A stretch of 64,000 nt of DNA from Adiantum capillus-veneris (GCA_014529385.2 CM043949.1:142421858-142485857), one strand, 5' to 3'. Counted from the first letter of the stretch, positions 1-11,790 are shown. The notes: generated by a model not told the origin, from the letters alone. Translations and numbers: made by a program.

Positions 1-339
1 CTTTTCTGCCTAATGTTTGTATGCAACATAGTGTGTCCATATTCAAGCTGCACTATGTTCGTACAAAACAAAGTGTGTCCATATTCAAGCTACTACCATC
101 TTGATTTAGCAGGGGCCAGACTTTCTTTGTCTAAGATTATTGTGGTCATCCCTCTTGATGCTTATATATGAAAATCAAGTTAAGGTTTCATCATGATTTC
201 CACCTTGAACGCAGAGTTCACTACTACTCTGTGGTTTTATATCGATACCAGAAGATTATTGTTTATTATATTGGATTGAGGGTGATCTAGAAACCATATA
301 GCCAATTGTCTTTGCATGTGGATTTTGAACCCTTGTGTT

Positions 340-900
340 ATTGTTTCTTTCTTGAAAATATCAAAATATCGTCTAGGTATATTACCACAAAGTCATTTAG
401 ATACTCACAAAAAGTATCATTCACGATCAAGTGTTGAAAGACCATCGGAGCATTTGTAAGTCCAAACCGCATGACAACATACTCAAAGTGGCCATACCTA
501 GTCCAAAAGGTTGTCCTCCATTCATCTCCTTCCTTTATTCCTTATTCCTACAAGGTTATAAGCACTACAAAGATAAACATGGGTGAATACCTTAGAATTT
601 GCAAGCTTCTTGGGGAGTTCTAGAATTAATGACAGAGGGTAGTGATTCTTGACTATAATATTTTTCAAGCCTCTGTAGTCCACACACATACATAGAGACC
701 CATCCTTTTTCTTCACACAAATAGTATTTGTACCCTTGCTGGTGACTTTGAACACTGTATAAACCCCTTGGCTGGATTCTCATCAATGTACTTCTCAATC
801 TCTACAAGCTCAAATTGGGATAGATTGTATATTGGACCAAAGGGTGTTGCATCCCTTCCTATAGTTCAATGTCGTAGTCATAAGGTCAATTCTTGGAGAA
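340..900 (-). pseudogene. Ty3/gypsy reverse transcriptase remnant (element G)
   Basis: Conceptual minus-strand translation gives a broken gypsy reverse transcriptase. From high to low coordinate one reads FGPIYNLSQFEL (about 840), the catalytic-domain start VKKKDGSLCMCVDYRGL (about 690), then after frameshifts FGLTNAP (about 450) and the active site YLDD (about 369-380). The order is that of an RT palm and fingers, with the YLDD motif usual in chromovirus-type gypsy RTs. Stops and frameshifts separate the blocks, so no enzyme can be made. It lies downstream, on the minus strand, of matching nucleocapsid and capsid remnants at 1524-1706 and 2004-2294, which suits a gag-pol element. The family is clear; the chromovirus lineage is an inference from the motif style. 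Confidence 0.8.
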
Positions 901-1523
901 GCATGTCTACATTTCTCTTTTCAAATACATCCTTATAATCGTGATACTGAGGTGACAATGCTTTCATACTCTTTTTGGTGGAAGAATTAGCTAGTATTGC
1001 ATCTGTCAAGAATGACAGGTTTTTTTTGGTGCACGTATATAGACCCTAGCTTTGACATATATTGGTTTGATATGCTTGCTTTTGTCATGTTATGGCCTTG
1101 TTTTCTCAATCCTTCAAGACCTCCAATCAGTGTCTAGCTTGTGTAGCTCAAGCTAGAATAGGATAATAATGACTGGATTTTTTGGACAATGTATGACATT
1201 TACCTGATGGATCCTTAAGTAAGTGGGCAGTCACCAATCACCTCTACAAATTTTGGATTCGGTTTTTGTACTAGAATTAATCCTTGTTTCTTGGTGAACT
1301 ATTCATAAACAAATAGTGGCGCTATTATATCTAATGAAGCTTTCACCCACTTGATCTTTTGTAACACGAATTCTTATTGGTATGATGAAACTAGATAGTT
1401 CATCAGCAAGTAGGAAGAGACCTTGTTGATTTTATTTTGCACATGATGGTCCAATCGCATGGTCTCTACTGAGTTTGGACGTCTATGTTTTTTGAACTTG
1501 GGATAGAGTTTAATGCTCTAACC

Positions 1524-1706
1524 TTAGGTTTTTTTTGTTTGGAGACTCATTTGAGCAAAACATCTAGACTTCCTACAATACATGCATAGCCTATTTGCTC
1601 TTATTTGCTGCTTCTCTTCAGGTGACAGTAGTTTGAGCCATGTTACATCAATTTGGATGGGGTTGGTGTTGATTTCTTGATTCCATGAACTCCCTTCGTA
1701 GTGCAT
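1524..1706 (-). pseudogene. gypsy nucleocapsid (CCHC knuckle) remnant, element G
   Basis: The minus-strand frame contains LSPEEKQQIRANRLCMYC followed by a degraded knuckle. This matches the region just before and within the CX2CX4HX4C zinc knuckle of chromovirus-type gypsy Gag, which normally packages genomic RNA. The knuckle has lost its histidine spacing (CMYCRKSRCFAQM), so it is dead. It sits between the capsid remnant (2004-2294) and the RT remnant (340-900), in the expected order. Confidence 0.6.
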
Positions 1707-2003
1707 ATAGTTGTAAAGGTAGTGGATGGAGCTACCTCTTGCCTCTTATCTTACTATCTTTCAAAGGGTCTATTATCATACTCTATGGCTTGAGACATGA
1801 ACTCACATAGGGTTTGAACCTTTGTCATACTAAGCAAGAAACCTTTTACATCATCCCTTAGGCCCCACCAGAATTGATTTGATAAAATAATCTTCATGCT
1901 AGGCTAAATCACAAGTGAGCTACCTAAATTTAGATGCATAGACTCACACAGGATGAGGCCCTATTGTAACTTGCAAAGCTTGGTTTTGGAAACTCTTGCC
2001 CTC

Positions 2004-2294
2004 TTAGAAAGGCCTAAAGTCATAGGGTAGAGGAGAGTCTCTTTCCAATAGAGGTGCAAACCAAGAGAGGGTGTTAGAGGAGAGTGTCAACGAGACCCAC
2101 TTGAGAAGCACCATCAGATAGCGCTTAGGTTGCATGTGTATGAACTGCCTCACCTGTTGGAGGAAGCCTTTAAACTTGGATCTCGTCCCATTAACCTTTT
2201 TAGGCTCCTTTATGTTTTGTAGTAGACTGGCTAAAGATATGGTTTGATTAGATTTGCATATCTCATAGACCTGGCGTTGAAGTTCTTGCACCAC
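2004..2294 (-). pseudogene. gypsy capsid (retrotransposon gag) remnant, element G
   Basis: This minus-strand open frame of about 96 codons contains NGTRSKFKGFLQQVRQF, a run of residues in the style of MQPKRY, and LSWFAPLLERDSPL. These match the N-terminal capsid region of plant chromovirus gag, where the family has a conserved W before FAPLLE. It ends in SPLPYDFRPF. The frame is truncated at both ends relative to a normal capsid of about 200 residues. It is a relic of the element whose knuckle and RT lie at lower coordinates. The protein family call is good; any residual function is unlikely. Confidence 0.7.
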
Positions 2295-2860
2295 TGGAGT
2301 TAAGGACTATTGTTTCTTTTCTTGTAATTGTGTGTTGCTCTCATGTAGACCTTGGAGTTTTTGCTCCAAGTTTTGCAAGGTGGACACTACACCTTCCAAT
2401 ACAAACTCTATGTCTCGACAATATCAAAAAGTGAAACCTTGCCAAAATTTTATGAGTGCATCTCGAGCTAAATGAGAATGACATGAGGCACTCACAATTA
2501 CCAAGGACTTGAGACTTGATTATAAAAACCTTGACTGAAAAACTTTATACTTGATTAACAAAATTGATTACAAAACTTGGATTACAAGGCTTCAATTACA
2601 AAACAGGGCTTCATTATAAGAACTTGTCTAGATAACAAGACATGTTATGTGCAGTAGAAGTGATTGATGGTGTGGGCTTAGGATTAGTGCTCAGTGTGTA
2701 CTCAAGGTTCCTTTTAATGATTGATGATGTGTGCTTAGGATTAGTGCTCAATGCGTTCTCAAGGGTTCCTTTTAATGATTGAGAGACATCCTTTTACTTT
2801 ATGAGAGTTGTGCAAAAGACTAGAGAGAGAAAAATAATGGTACTATGAGTGACGGTTCTA
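2295..2860. repeat. Non-coding stretch with a 57-bp tandem duplication, possible LTR or leader of element G
   Basis: No coding frame is recognisable. Within it, 2663-2719 and 2720-2777 are tandem copies (period 57 bp) sharing CTTAGGATTAGTGCTCA and the ending GTTCCTTTTAATG, with a few substitutions. By position it would be the leader or 5' LTR of the minus-strand element G, but I could not find a convincing primer-binding site or LTR partner. Confidence 0.5.
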
Positions 2861-4396
<1,536 letters not shown>

Positions 4397-4659
4397 ATGG
4401 TCATTACCCGAAGCGGAATGGATACTTCGCATGGAGGTGATGAGCATGGCAATGGCGAAGAAGAATTTTCCCCACTAGGAGGTTTTGTTTACCCTCCCCC
4501 TTCCCCATCTACGCCATAGATTGCACCAAATCCTATGGAGGCTTTGGTCAAGTCGATGATGGACATGATGTTACACCAAGAAGCGCAACGCGTTACCTTG
4601 GAGCATGAGCGCCTAGACAGACAAGCATCCTTGGATCACGCATTAGCCTGCTTGGCAGC
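4397..4659 (+). pseudogene. Gypsy element A gag, N-terminal part (interrupted by element B)
   Basis: An ATG at 4397 opens MVITRSGMDTS, the typical start of plant gypsy Gag proteins (compare MVxTRSG). The frame meets a TAG at 4517-4519 and then continues with PNPMEALVKSMMDMM and an acidic/basic helical stretch ending DHALACLAA. At 4660 the LTR of element B begins. The same gag resumes at 28749 with AKEQKERKEK, so B inserted into this coding frame. The ATG is chosen because it begins the conserved motif. The gene was probably already decayed, because both halves carry stops. Confidence 0.7.
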
Positions 4660-5327
4660 TGTTAAGGCGGTTACGCCGCTAGCGGAAGCTAAATAGCGAG
4701 AAATCAACCAACAACAGAATTTGTCAGACGAGGACGGAGCTTGACCTGCAGGCGCATGGAAACAATTAGGTGGGTTTCAAATCACCTACTCGACCTTCTA
4801 ATGACAATCACTACTAAGGAAGTCAAATCTAAGTTCTTAAATACGCAAGTGACTGAAATCTGTACTACGAACGAATGCTATACGAAACAGGATCAAGAAT
4901 CATTGAATCGATCTCAAACTCAAGGGGAAGTCTATACACTAGGTAAGAACAACACCCTAAAGACTTGAACTGCAAAATCAATCTATAACCACTCCGTGCG
5001 ATAAACGCGTATGAAGACAGGCCAAAAAATACAAGTGATCGAAACTTGACCCCGATGGTACTAATGTGTAGCTCTACTCGTTGTGGTTCTATAGATATGC
5101 TGCACGCTCCATTCCGACACACGAGCTGGAAGAAAAATCACACCGAAGCTCGTAGGAACTTGAGCTGGAAGAAAACTCACACCGAAGCTCGTAGGAACTT
5201 ACCACACATAGAAGCCGATAGCGCGCACTCTTGGTATCTGTGCGTAGCTCTCGCCGTTGCTAACACAATGGCGGTGTCACTTCTCCAATGGCGGCTCCGT
5301 AGCTCGCGTAGCAAGTAGATAAGACTC

Positions 5328-5330
<3 letters not shown>

Positions 5331-5395
<65 letters not shown>
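5331..5395. repeat. (CT)n microsatellite inside the 3' LTR of B
   Basis: About 65 bp of pure CT repeat, against about 50 bp at the equivalent place in the other LTR (28409-28458). The tract belongs to the LTR and has changed length since insertion. Confidence 0.97.
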
Positions 5396-5397
<2 letters not shown>

Positions 5398-5425
5398 ACA
5401 CAGTCACGGCGCTCCAAAAAACTCA

Positions 5426-5477
5426 CTTTTATTAATAATCTGCCTCCTTTAGGTTACAAAAACTTTGGCTTATATAC
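5426..5477 (-). promoter_or_regulatory. TATA box and poly(A)-type signal in the B LTR
   Basis: On the minus (sense) strand the LTR carries GTATATAAGCC (about 5469-5477), and about 40 bases downstream AATAAA (5428-5433). This is the usual U3/R arrangement. The same sites occur in the right LTR near 28533-28539 and 28491-28497. There is no transcript evidence. Confidence 0.55.
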
Positions 5478-5685
5478 CTCAGCCTTGGAGGTGAGAACAT
5501 CTCTAACTAATTACATCAGCAAGTGAAATTACTTCGGGATTACAAGTTGGAAACTCAATTGAGTCCCGTTACTTAATGAATGGCTCAAATCAAAGTTAAT
5601 GTCAGAAATACATTTATTACAATCAATGGTTACAAAATGATGAGTGTGAGCAAAAATGTGGGTGTGATCCTCTGCTGGCTCAACA

Positions 5686-5699
5686 CTCCCCCCCTCCGC
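5686..5699 (-). other. Polypurine tract of element B
   Basis: Directly beside the 3' LTR the sense strand reads GCGGAGGGGGGGAG, the primer site for plus-strand DNA synthesis. The ORF3 stop codon (5702-5704) lies only a few bases upstream. Confidence 0.9.
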
Positions 5700-5701
5700 G
5701 T

Positions 5702-6202
5702 TCATGTCGTCCCTGACATGACTTTTATGCTTGGCCAATAAAGTCTTGTCGTCTTGAACATCTGCAAATGTGATTCGTATCGTAGGTTGCCGATGGTCAA
5801 GGTTGGGCCGAATATTTTGCTTTCGTGGGTGAAAAAGCCGGTGTAGAAAGCTTCTTCGAATGTTTGCATGTGGAAGCTAGGCAAAAACATAATCCTTTGG
5901 TATAGGAGGTGTAACACTTTTGGAGAAGGCTGCAATGAAAGATCGTACATCATATCAGTCACTGTGTCGGCCGTCGATAGTAGACTTGAGGTCGTGGCTT
6001 TATCTGGCGTGAACACTTCAATGCAAGCTAAGAGAGTCCTGTAGATTTTCTTGAGCATCTGACATGAAAGGTCAGGAGAGCCAGTAAAGAGCTTGATGGT
6101 GCCTGTTAGGGTTTTCACCATATAGGCTTTACCTATTCTCTCTCCTGCCTTTGGTCCTGGGATAATTAAGCCAATTTGGCTTCTTTTCTGCAATCCTGCC
6201 AT
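5702..6202 (-). pseudogene. Element B ORF3, C-terminal part
   Basis: A minus-strand frame of 166 codons begins at an ATG at 6202 (MAGLQKRSQIGLIIPG) and stops beside the PPT, so this is the true C-terminus of the downstream ORF. It contains GERIGKAYMVKTLTGTIKLF and then a mostly hydrophobic/aromatic mix without a clear membrane helix. I do not recognise a family. It overlaps the end of the frame 6129-6488 by 74 bases; sense continues from that frame into this one through a frameshift near 6205, so the ATG may be fortuitous. In position it corresponds to the env-like ORF of Athila-type elements, but nothing here shows an envelope function. Confidence 0.55.
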
Positions 6203-6488
6203 GCTCTTTCCAGTTTCTTACTCTTGGCACCGGGCAGAAGGTTGCATCCTCCCGAATCTCCTTTGGTGCCTCCACCAAGTAGATGAGGTAGGCTGGGTAT
6301 TTGTTCAGCCAACCTTTCCTCCATCTAGGTTGTGAATCTACTATCTTCTTTGATTGTTCCTCCTTTGTGATGTCGCCTTCGTAAAGAGCGACATACTGCT
6401 CCTCCTCTATTCTCTTTTTCGTCTTTAGCACTTCAAATTTCATCAAAGGGAAAGGCAAGCTGGGTTGCATCCACTGTTCATGGAGCAC
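6129..6488 (-). pseudogene. Element B ORF3, penultimate part
   Basis: This minus-strand open stretch has no ATG start (it begins at GTG) and contains LKTKKRIEEEQYVALYEGD, RWRKGWLNKYPAYLIYL and PKEIREDATFCPVPRV. It is charged and could be soluble. No known domain is recognised. It is continuous in sense with the coiled-coil part upstream (6708-7727) after stops and frameshifts between 6489 and 6707, and with 5702-6202 downstream. I read it as one piece of a single broken ORF3. Confidence 0.5.
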
Positions 6489-6707
6489 TTTTGTGTCTAG
6501 TCCTTGAAGTCTAATGGAGATTAGGAGTCTCCTCTCCCATTACATTTCTGCCTTGGCACTCTCCTCTGCTGACTTTTCTATTTGATCATGGAGCCTTTGT
6601 TCTTCTTCTTTATAGATTCTTGAAGTCGAGGCCACCTCTTGAGCTGGGGCTGGATCTTCAATTGTGGTTGCCTCTCCAGTTTCTGGTAGCTCTATGGCTG
6701 CTCCACC

Positions 6708-7727
6708 TTATTCTTCTTGTGGTGTCTCTGTCTCTCTTCTTTGTTGCTCTTGTAGATCTTGGAGCTGTTTGCGGAGGGCCTCATTCTCTGTCCGTAGTGT
6801 TTGATTTTCTAATGTGAGCCTCTCCTCTGCGGCCAATGATCCCTCCGCAATGTGCAACCTTTGCACTTGCTCTAATCTCAGCTCTCTTTGTAAGCTTCGG
6901 ACCTGGTCTTCCAAAGCTGGTATGATAGCTCCCTCTTGTTTGGTTCCTACTCTGCTAGCTCTAGGGGTAGTCCTGAGTCTAGTGATTGTTCTTTCTTGGA
7001 GCTTGACTCTCTCCCTTAACTCAATGAGCTCATCCTTGACCGCCTCCAACTCATCCTCTATCCGCTCCCTTGCTTCCTGTGCACTTGTTACTTCTCTTGA
7101 AGCCTCGGCTAGCTGGAGTATCAAGCCGTATCTCTCGTTTTCCGCATCATAGAGTGATGCTTTATGATTTTCAGATTCATTCATAGCATTCTCTAATTTT
7201 CTCTGCAACTCCGCTTCCCGTTGTTTGGCTGTCTCAATCTCTACTTCCTTTGCCTTGGACCTTTCTTTTATCTTGCTGAGCAGTTCATGCACCATGTGCA
7301 TGTCTTTTTCATCATCATCTGTCAACTCTAAATCTCTTTCCGCCACCACCTCCACTGGCTTTGGATCTTCTAGTACTTTCGGTTCGTCCAGTTTCTCTTC
7401 ACTTTCTTTTTTACTCTTTGTTTTTTCCTCCGTTCCTCTCCATTCATCTTGTTTTTGTAGGGTGATCCCATAAACCGCCTCAAGAGCCTCTTCTTCGGTG
7501 TATCCTATCTCTACCAGATCCTCATAATCATTTCTCTTTTGCTGAACTGGATCTATCTTCTTTTCTTTGGTCTCGGCCTCTGGCTTTTCCAAATCATCTG
7601 TGTCCACCTCTACTGTGGTCTCCTCCACAATTTTTTCCGTCTTCTTAGGGCTTGGTACATCACTCATAGAGGGATATCTGTCCTCAGCTTCCTTGGCTTT
7701 CCCTTTGTCGGCTTGCACATCTTTCTC
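6708..7727 (-). pseudogene. Element B ORF3, central coiled-coil part
   Basis: About 340 open codons on the minus strand. The first half is acidic and lysine-rich (KKTEKIVEETTVEVDTDD, KSKKESEEKLDEPKVLED). The second half is a long predicted coiled coil with heptad-like spacing, for example ERIEDELEAVKDELIELRE and, near the end, LENQTLRTENEALRKQLQ. There is no ATG at its start; it is separated from the N-terminal part by an in-frame TAA (about 7727-7729), a TAG near 7850 and a frameshift near 7965. A coiled coil suggests a dimer or oligomer. It lies between pol and the 3' LTR in the sense orientation of the element. Function unknown. Confidence 0.6.
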
Positions 7728-7960
7728 TTAAGGCTTAGTAGACTCATCTACTTTCCTTTTCCCCTTGTCGTCTTTTTTCAGCTCAGCTTTTAATTGCTGT
7801 ACCTCCTCTTCAGTGTATGGCTCGACAGGTTGCTGCTCCAGAATAGCCTATGACTCCTCATAAGCTTTAATATATTGATCGTATTGATCAATATGTGGCC
7901 TGGCTGAGCTAGTTCCGACTTTAGTGGGGTCTGGCACCCACTTTTCTTCAAAGTCACCCT

Positions 7961-9001
7961 TTAGAGCTCTTTCCGCTCTAAACTGTTCCACAGTCTTTCC
8001 ATTCTTGCCGCTTTCTGACTTTTGGTTTGCTTGGGAGCAACCTTCTTCTTTACTTCCTTCTTAAGCGGCTCGTCCACATCCTCTACAGGTTCTGAAACTA
8101 CTTCTAGTTTCCGGCGTGCTCTTGTGGATGCCCTCTTGGATACTTCGGGCTGTTCTTCCTCCTCGTCGGCTTCTCTAAGCCACTCATTCTGGGAGGGAAC
8201 CTTTGGCCACTGATCTCTAGCTCCAATAGCTTCATAAGCTATTCTTGTCAGAATTTCCGCTCCTCCTATGTACTTTGGCTTCTCGTTGTGCATGGCAATT
8301 ACTTGCTCGTGGATGTGTTGAGCGTAATTCACCTCTTTTGGCATATTTTTCTTTAATGCCCATGTGATGGTGGTCGCAATGGCATGGGGTGGTGTCGTAT
8401 ACTTTTGCGGTCTTTTACTGCAAACATGAAGAAATTGGTTGTACAGTCGGCAAAGGGTTGCCGCTCTTGGGTCCGCCATATCTCCATAGGTTGCATTTTG
8501 CTTCTTGGGCCCATAGACCTCTATGGCCTCCCTTCTTTCCCTGACCGAGCTCCCTTTGTTGTGCAGCTTCAATGCGTCTGCAATGAGCTGTGGAGTGATC
8601 TGTACTTCTACTTTCTCTCCATCCATGGCTGTCAATGTGGCTTTTCCATCCTTCTGAATACATGTTGCCAACTCGTACACTCTTCTTGTATCCACACCTG
8701 ATGGTCTCGAGGTGAAGAAATTGTGCAAGTCTGCCCTTTCCAGGTACCTGCTGATGTCTTCTGACCTGCTATAATCTACCAATTCCTGTTGGATCATCGG
8801 TACATCCACCGCTTGCCCTTGAGGATCTCTGAAAGTCCCCTGGTAGATCTTTATTCCCTCTTTCTCCAATACTGCTTCCTCCACCCAAGTTTTGGTTGGC
8901 TTGAGCGTTTCTGCTGGAATGTCAAAGGGTTCCACTTCAGCAAGAGCATCTTTGATTGTTGGTCTCTTTCTCTTCGTTGCCGATGACTTGGCGGAATCCA
9001 T
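7961..9001 (-). CDS. Element B ORF3, N-terminal part (346 codons)
   Basis: The first ATG of the frame is at 9001 (MDSAKSSATKRKRPTIKD); upstream codons of the frame lack an ATG. A short basic patch (KRKRP) could be a nuclear localisation signal. The body includes VYELATCIQ, VEVQITPQLIADALKLH and ARDQWPKVP. This order (a VYEL-type start, a 'xITPxLIxxAL' strand and helix, then conserved helices) recalls the helical domain of the 'putative plant transposon protein' found in ORFs of Athila-like elements. I judge that by eye and it is tentative. The C-terminal 60 residues are rich in Lys and Glu. The open frame stops at 7961, but sense continues in another frame toward the coiled-coil part, so the intact protein was probably about 1,100 residues. 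Confidence 0.6.
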   Translation of the reverse strand: MDSAKSSATKRKRPTIKDALAEVEPFDIPAETLKPTKTWVEEAVLEKEGIKIYQGTFRDPQGQAVDVPMIQQELVDYSRSEDISRYLERADLHNFFTSRPSGVDTRRVYELATCIQKDGKATLTAMDGEKVEVQITPQLIADALKLHNKGSSVRERREAIEVYGPKKQNATYGDMADPRAATLCRLYNQFLHVCSKRPQKYTTPPHAIATTITWALKKNMPKEVNYAQHIHEQVIAMHNEKPKYIGGAEILTRIAYEAIGARDQWPKVPSQNEWLREADEEEEQPEVSKRASTRARRKLEVVSEPVEDVDEPLKKEVKKKVAPKQTKSQKAARMERLWNSLERKEL

Positions 9002-9167
9002 GGATCCTGTAACTCCAATTTCAGAAGTTAGTGTCTTTTTAGTTCTGAAAGTCAAAGTGAAGCTTTTAACTATTCAAATGACTTGAAAATTGAAACATGA
9101 GCTATTCAGGGCCTAAGGATGCAAGGTAGGTGAAAAAATATGCAAAATGGGCTCAAATTCATGCTGG

Positions 9168-10178
9168 AGACATCATACGCGTATGATGTCTTTTGTGTCA
9201 AAATGACTTCATATTGGTTGTGCTTGTAGCTGATAGTGTATACATGAGTATCATATGCTTGGATTTGAGTTTGGATCCCATTTGGTCAAGTTTTGGCCAG
9301 TTTAGTCCAGTTCCGGCTCTTGGCAAAATTTTGAAAGGGATTTGGATTTTATGATCCAAATTGGATAAAACTTGGTGGTTCACTTTCAAATGGCATGTAG
9401 ATCACTTCTGTTTGGTGGTTGAAGCCCTGAGGTGCCAAAATCACATAGTGAGACATCATACGCGTATGATGTCTTTTAGTGTATTTTTGGATCAAATTTC
9501 TCTATAAGCTTGGATTTGGCTTTAGATAGGCTTATTCAGTGGATTTATGAAGTTTGGATAGATTTAGGGCTAAAAATGACTCTGAAGACATCATACGCGT
9601 ATGATGTCTTTTTCATCAATTTTGCATGGGATTGATTCTGTGGACTCCCCATGTACTAGTGAAGGACTGTTTCTACTCAAATCTTGGTTTGGACTTGAGT
9701 ATGTTGGATTTTGGCCAAAAATAGGCTTTAGGTGAAGGATTTTCCCTCAATTGGACTAATGGGGTGATCCTCTTGACCAAATGGTTCCAAATTTCATATG
9801 TAGCATGTATTAGATATATATAATGGATGTATGATGACAAATGAGCAGTTTTGGCTCTGTAAGTGCAAATAGACATCATACGCGTATGATGTCTTTTGTG
9901 TCAAAATGGTGCTTTTTGGTTCCAGATAGCTTGTAGATATGTTAATCAACAATCCTACAAAGTTTCAATGAGTTTGGAGTTATTTTGACAAAATTAGGAC
10001 CAAAAATCAATTTTATGGTCTACTTTGCGTCTTTTTGGTTTTCCTTGGGTTTTCTAACTCCAATTCTCATGATACTTGGTTCATAGGATGTGATTAACAT
10101 GTGGAATGAGGCTATGCACTCAAATGTTGAAATGGATGTGAAATTCATGCTGTGAGACATCATACGCGTATGATGTCT
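9168..10178. repeat. Array 1 of a 24-bp perfect palindrome (five copies)
   Basis: The half-site AGACATCATACG is followed at once by its exact reverse complement, giving a perfect 24-bp palindrome with an ACGCGT centre. Copies lie at 9168-9191, 9451-9474, 9586-9609, 9871-9894 and 10155-10178. Spacings are 283, 135, 285 and 284 bp. All five are perfect. On the element's sense strand each is preceded by AAAA. The array lies upstream of ORF3 and downstream of pol. A second array sits in the true 5' leader (26566-27293). Confidence 0.97.
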
Positions 10179-11777
10179 TTTCTTGAAACTTTGGTCTTTT
10201 TGTGCAAAGAATGCTTTGTGCTAGTGCCCTAAGCCCTGCTAACTAGTTTTCAACTTAAAAAGTCATCAGTTTAGCTAAAAAGCCCCCTTATAGGCATTTC
10301 AGTCTTCGAAGTCGTCTTTTTGCCTTGGAGTTGAATTTCTTCAACTTTTCTTCTCGAGAGTTGCATTTCCAGCTCATTGGATATGTTGTGAAGCCATCTA
10401 TTTGGTTGAACTTGACTTTGGCTCCCTGTTCTCCATCTTTCTCCTTTTGGTTGCCCGAAAGTGTCTTTTTCACCATCGGTAAGTGAATCAGCTTTCTTTT
10501 GGGTTTTGCTTGCAAACATAAGTCATCCATGTATATTTGAAGCTGCTTCTAAAGTTTCATTTCATTCGGTCGTCAATTTCAGCCGTTATGCCAAAATGAC
10601 GCTTTGTGTGTCTGTCGTCGAATCGGTTGTTTTGACCCACTTTTGGTGGTCCAAACCTGGAGATACTCCATGGTTGCATTGCCCTCGATGTTGTTAAGCT
10701 TCCTGAGAAGTTTTGTGTCGTTTCGACAACTTTTTCTTGTTTGCCTCTTGCAGGCTCTGTTGACCTAGGGTTTTTCCAGTCGTTCTTTCTAGAGCTTTGA
10801 GTGTTAGAAACCCATCTTCTATACTAGGGTAACCCACCTATAAGTTCTTGCAAGGTTTGGTTAGGCGGTTGTGCCACTACCTAGCATTCTACCGCATTCC
10901 CCGTCTACTCTTGTTTCTTGGTTTTGGTCAGTTTTCGCGACAAAAGTTAATGATAAGCATCCAAAGCTTATGGCAACGAGTCTACCTCTCATGTCTGGTG
11001 TCCTCTGAGCTCTCGTAGTAGTCGTAGAAGGCTGTAGAAGGTTGGATGCTCCTGTGTGCTCTTTGCTCTCTCCAAGAAGGTAATAGTGGAAATGAGCTTG
11101 AAAGTGATGTGAAAAATACTTAACTTCGGACTTCCCGAATCACTTGTTACCAAATTTGACATGTGCTCCTATCTCGTCGTGAAATGCACTTTAGGATTTG
11201 AAATTTCTCAATTTGGACTCCGTTTGACCTGTTTCTGAGAAATCTGTCCACTTTGCCAAAATTCTGTCATTTCGGGCTTTCCGCAACTTTTCCCGAATTG
11301 TACTCAATTTTTACCATGGGTTGCCCTTGTCATTAGGATCATCACCATCTATTCTTTTCTTTTTTCTGATCTCGTTTCACCTGCTTTTTTATTTTTCTTT
11401 TACTTTTATCAAGAAAATCATTAAAAATAAAGAAAAATAGCAAATTGAAGCCAAAAAATTCCAAACATACACAATAAATAGCTAGTAACCCTGTGTATAT
11501 GAATATACACTTATTTATGATTTCTGGACTTGGATTACCACTTTTTAGCTCCAAAAACACTCTTATTTAGTGATATTTACACGTCTAGAGATCCAAATTC
11601 ATCATTTGATCTCTTCTTGTTGCAAAACAAGGTATATAAGGGCATAAATATTATCAATATCCGCAATCAAACATAAAAATTGTGAAATCATGTAAGACAC
11701 TGCCCTTGTAATATAATTTTTGTTTTTCTTTGTTTTTGTCGCTTGTAGCTGCTTTGTAGCTCCTATATACCTGTATA
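10179..11777. other. Non-coding segment of element B between the pol tail and palindrome array 1
   Basis: No conserved domain is seen on either strand. A frame at 10288-10530 begins like an RT active site (MDDLCLQ) because 19 bases around 10511-10529 match the RT region near 15361, but the rest is unrelated. The stretch is AT-rich. Confidence 0.5.
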
Positions 11778-11790
11778 CCTCCCCCCTTCT
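11778..11790 (-). other. Internal polypurine tract of element B
   Basis: On the sense strand AGAAGGGGGGAGG follows the end of the gag-pol tail frame by about 28 bases. It resembles the terminal PPT (5686-5699). Element D has an equivalent internal tract at 57094-57107. It could prime an extra plus-strand initiation or be a relic of an old junction. Confidence 0.6.

Larger units (their letters stand above)
4660..5685 (-). repeat. 3' LTR of element B
   Basis: A 1026-bp LTR with TG...CA ends, about 97% identical to 27778-28748. It differs in length because of a longer CT microsatellite (5331-5395) and a roughly 39-bp tandem duplication around 5125-5202 that is present only in this copy. It inserted in the gag frame of element A. 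Confidence 0.95.

Noticed and set aside
5702-9001. True envelope gene in element B
   Set aside because: No signal peptide, membrane anchor or fusion-type features are visible; only the position matches.
9168-10178. CRISPR-like array because of regularly spaced repeats
   Set aside because: Plant DNA, palindromic 24-bp units with 110-270 bp spacers that are themselves similar between arrays; no cas genes and no spacer logic.
10288-10530. RT active-site-like MDDLCLQAK
   Set aside because: Only a 19-base match to the RT region near 15361; flanking residues are not RT-like. Perhaps a microhomology scar.
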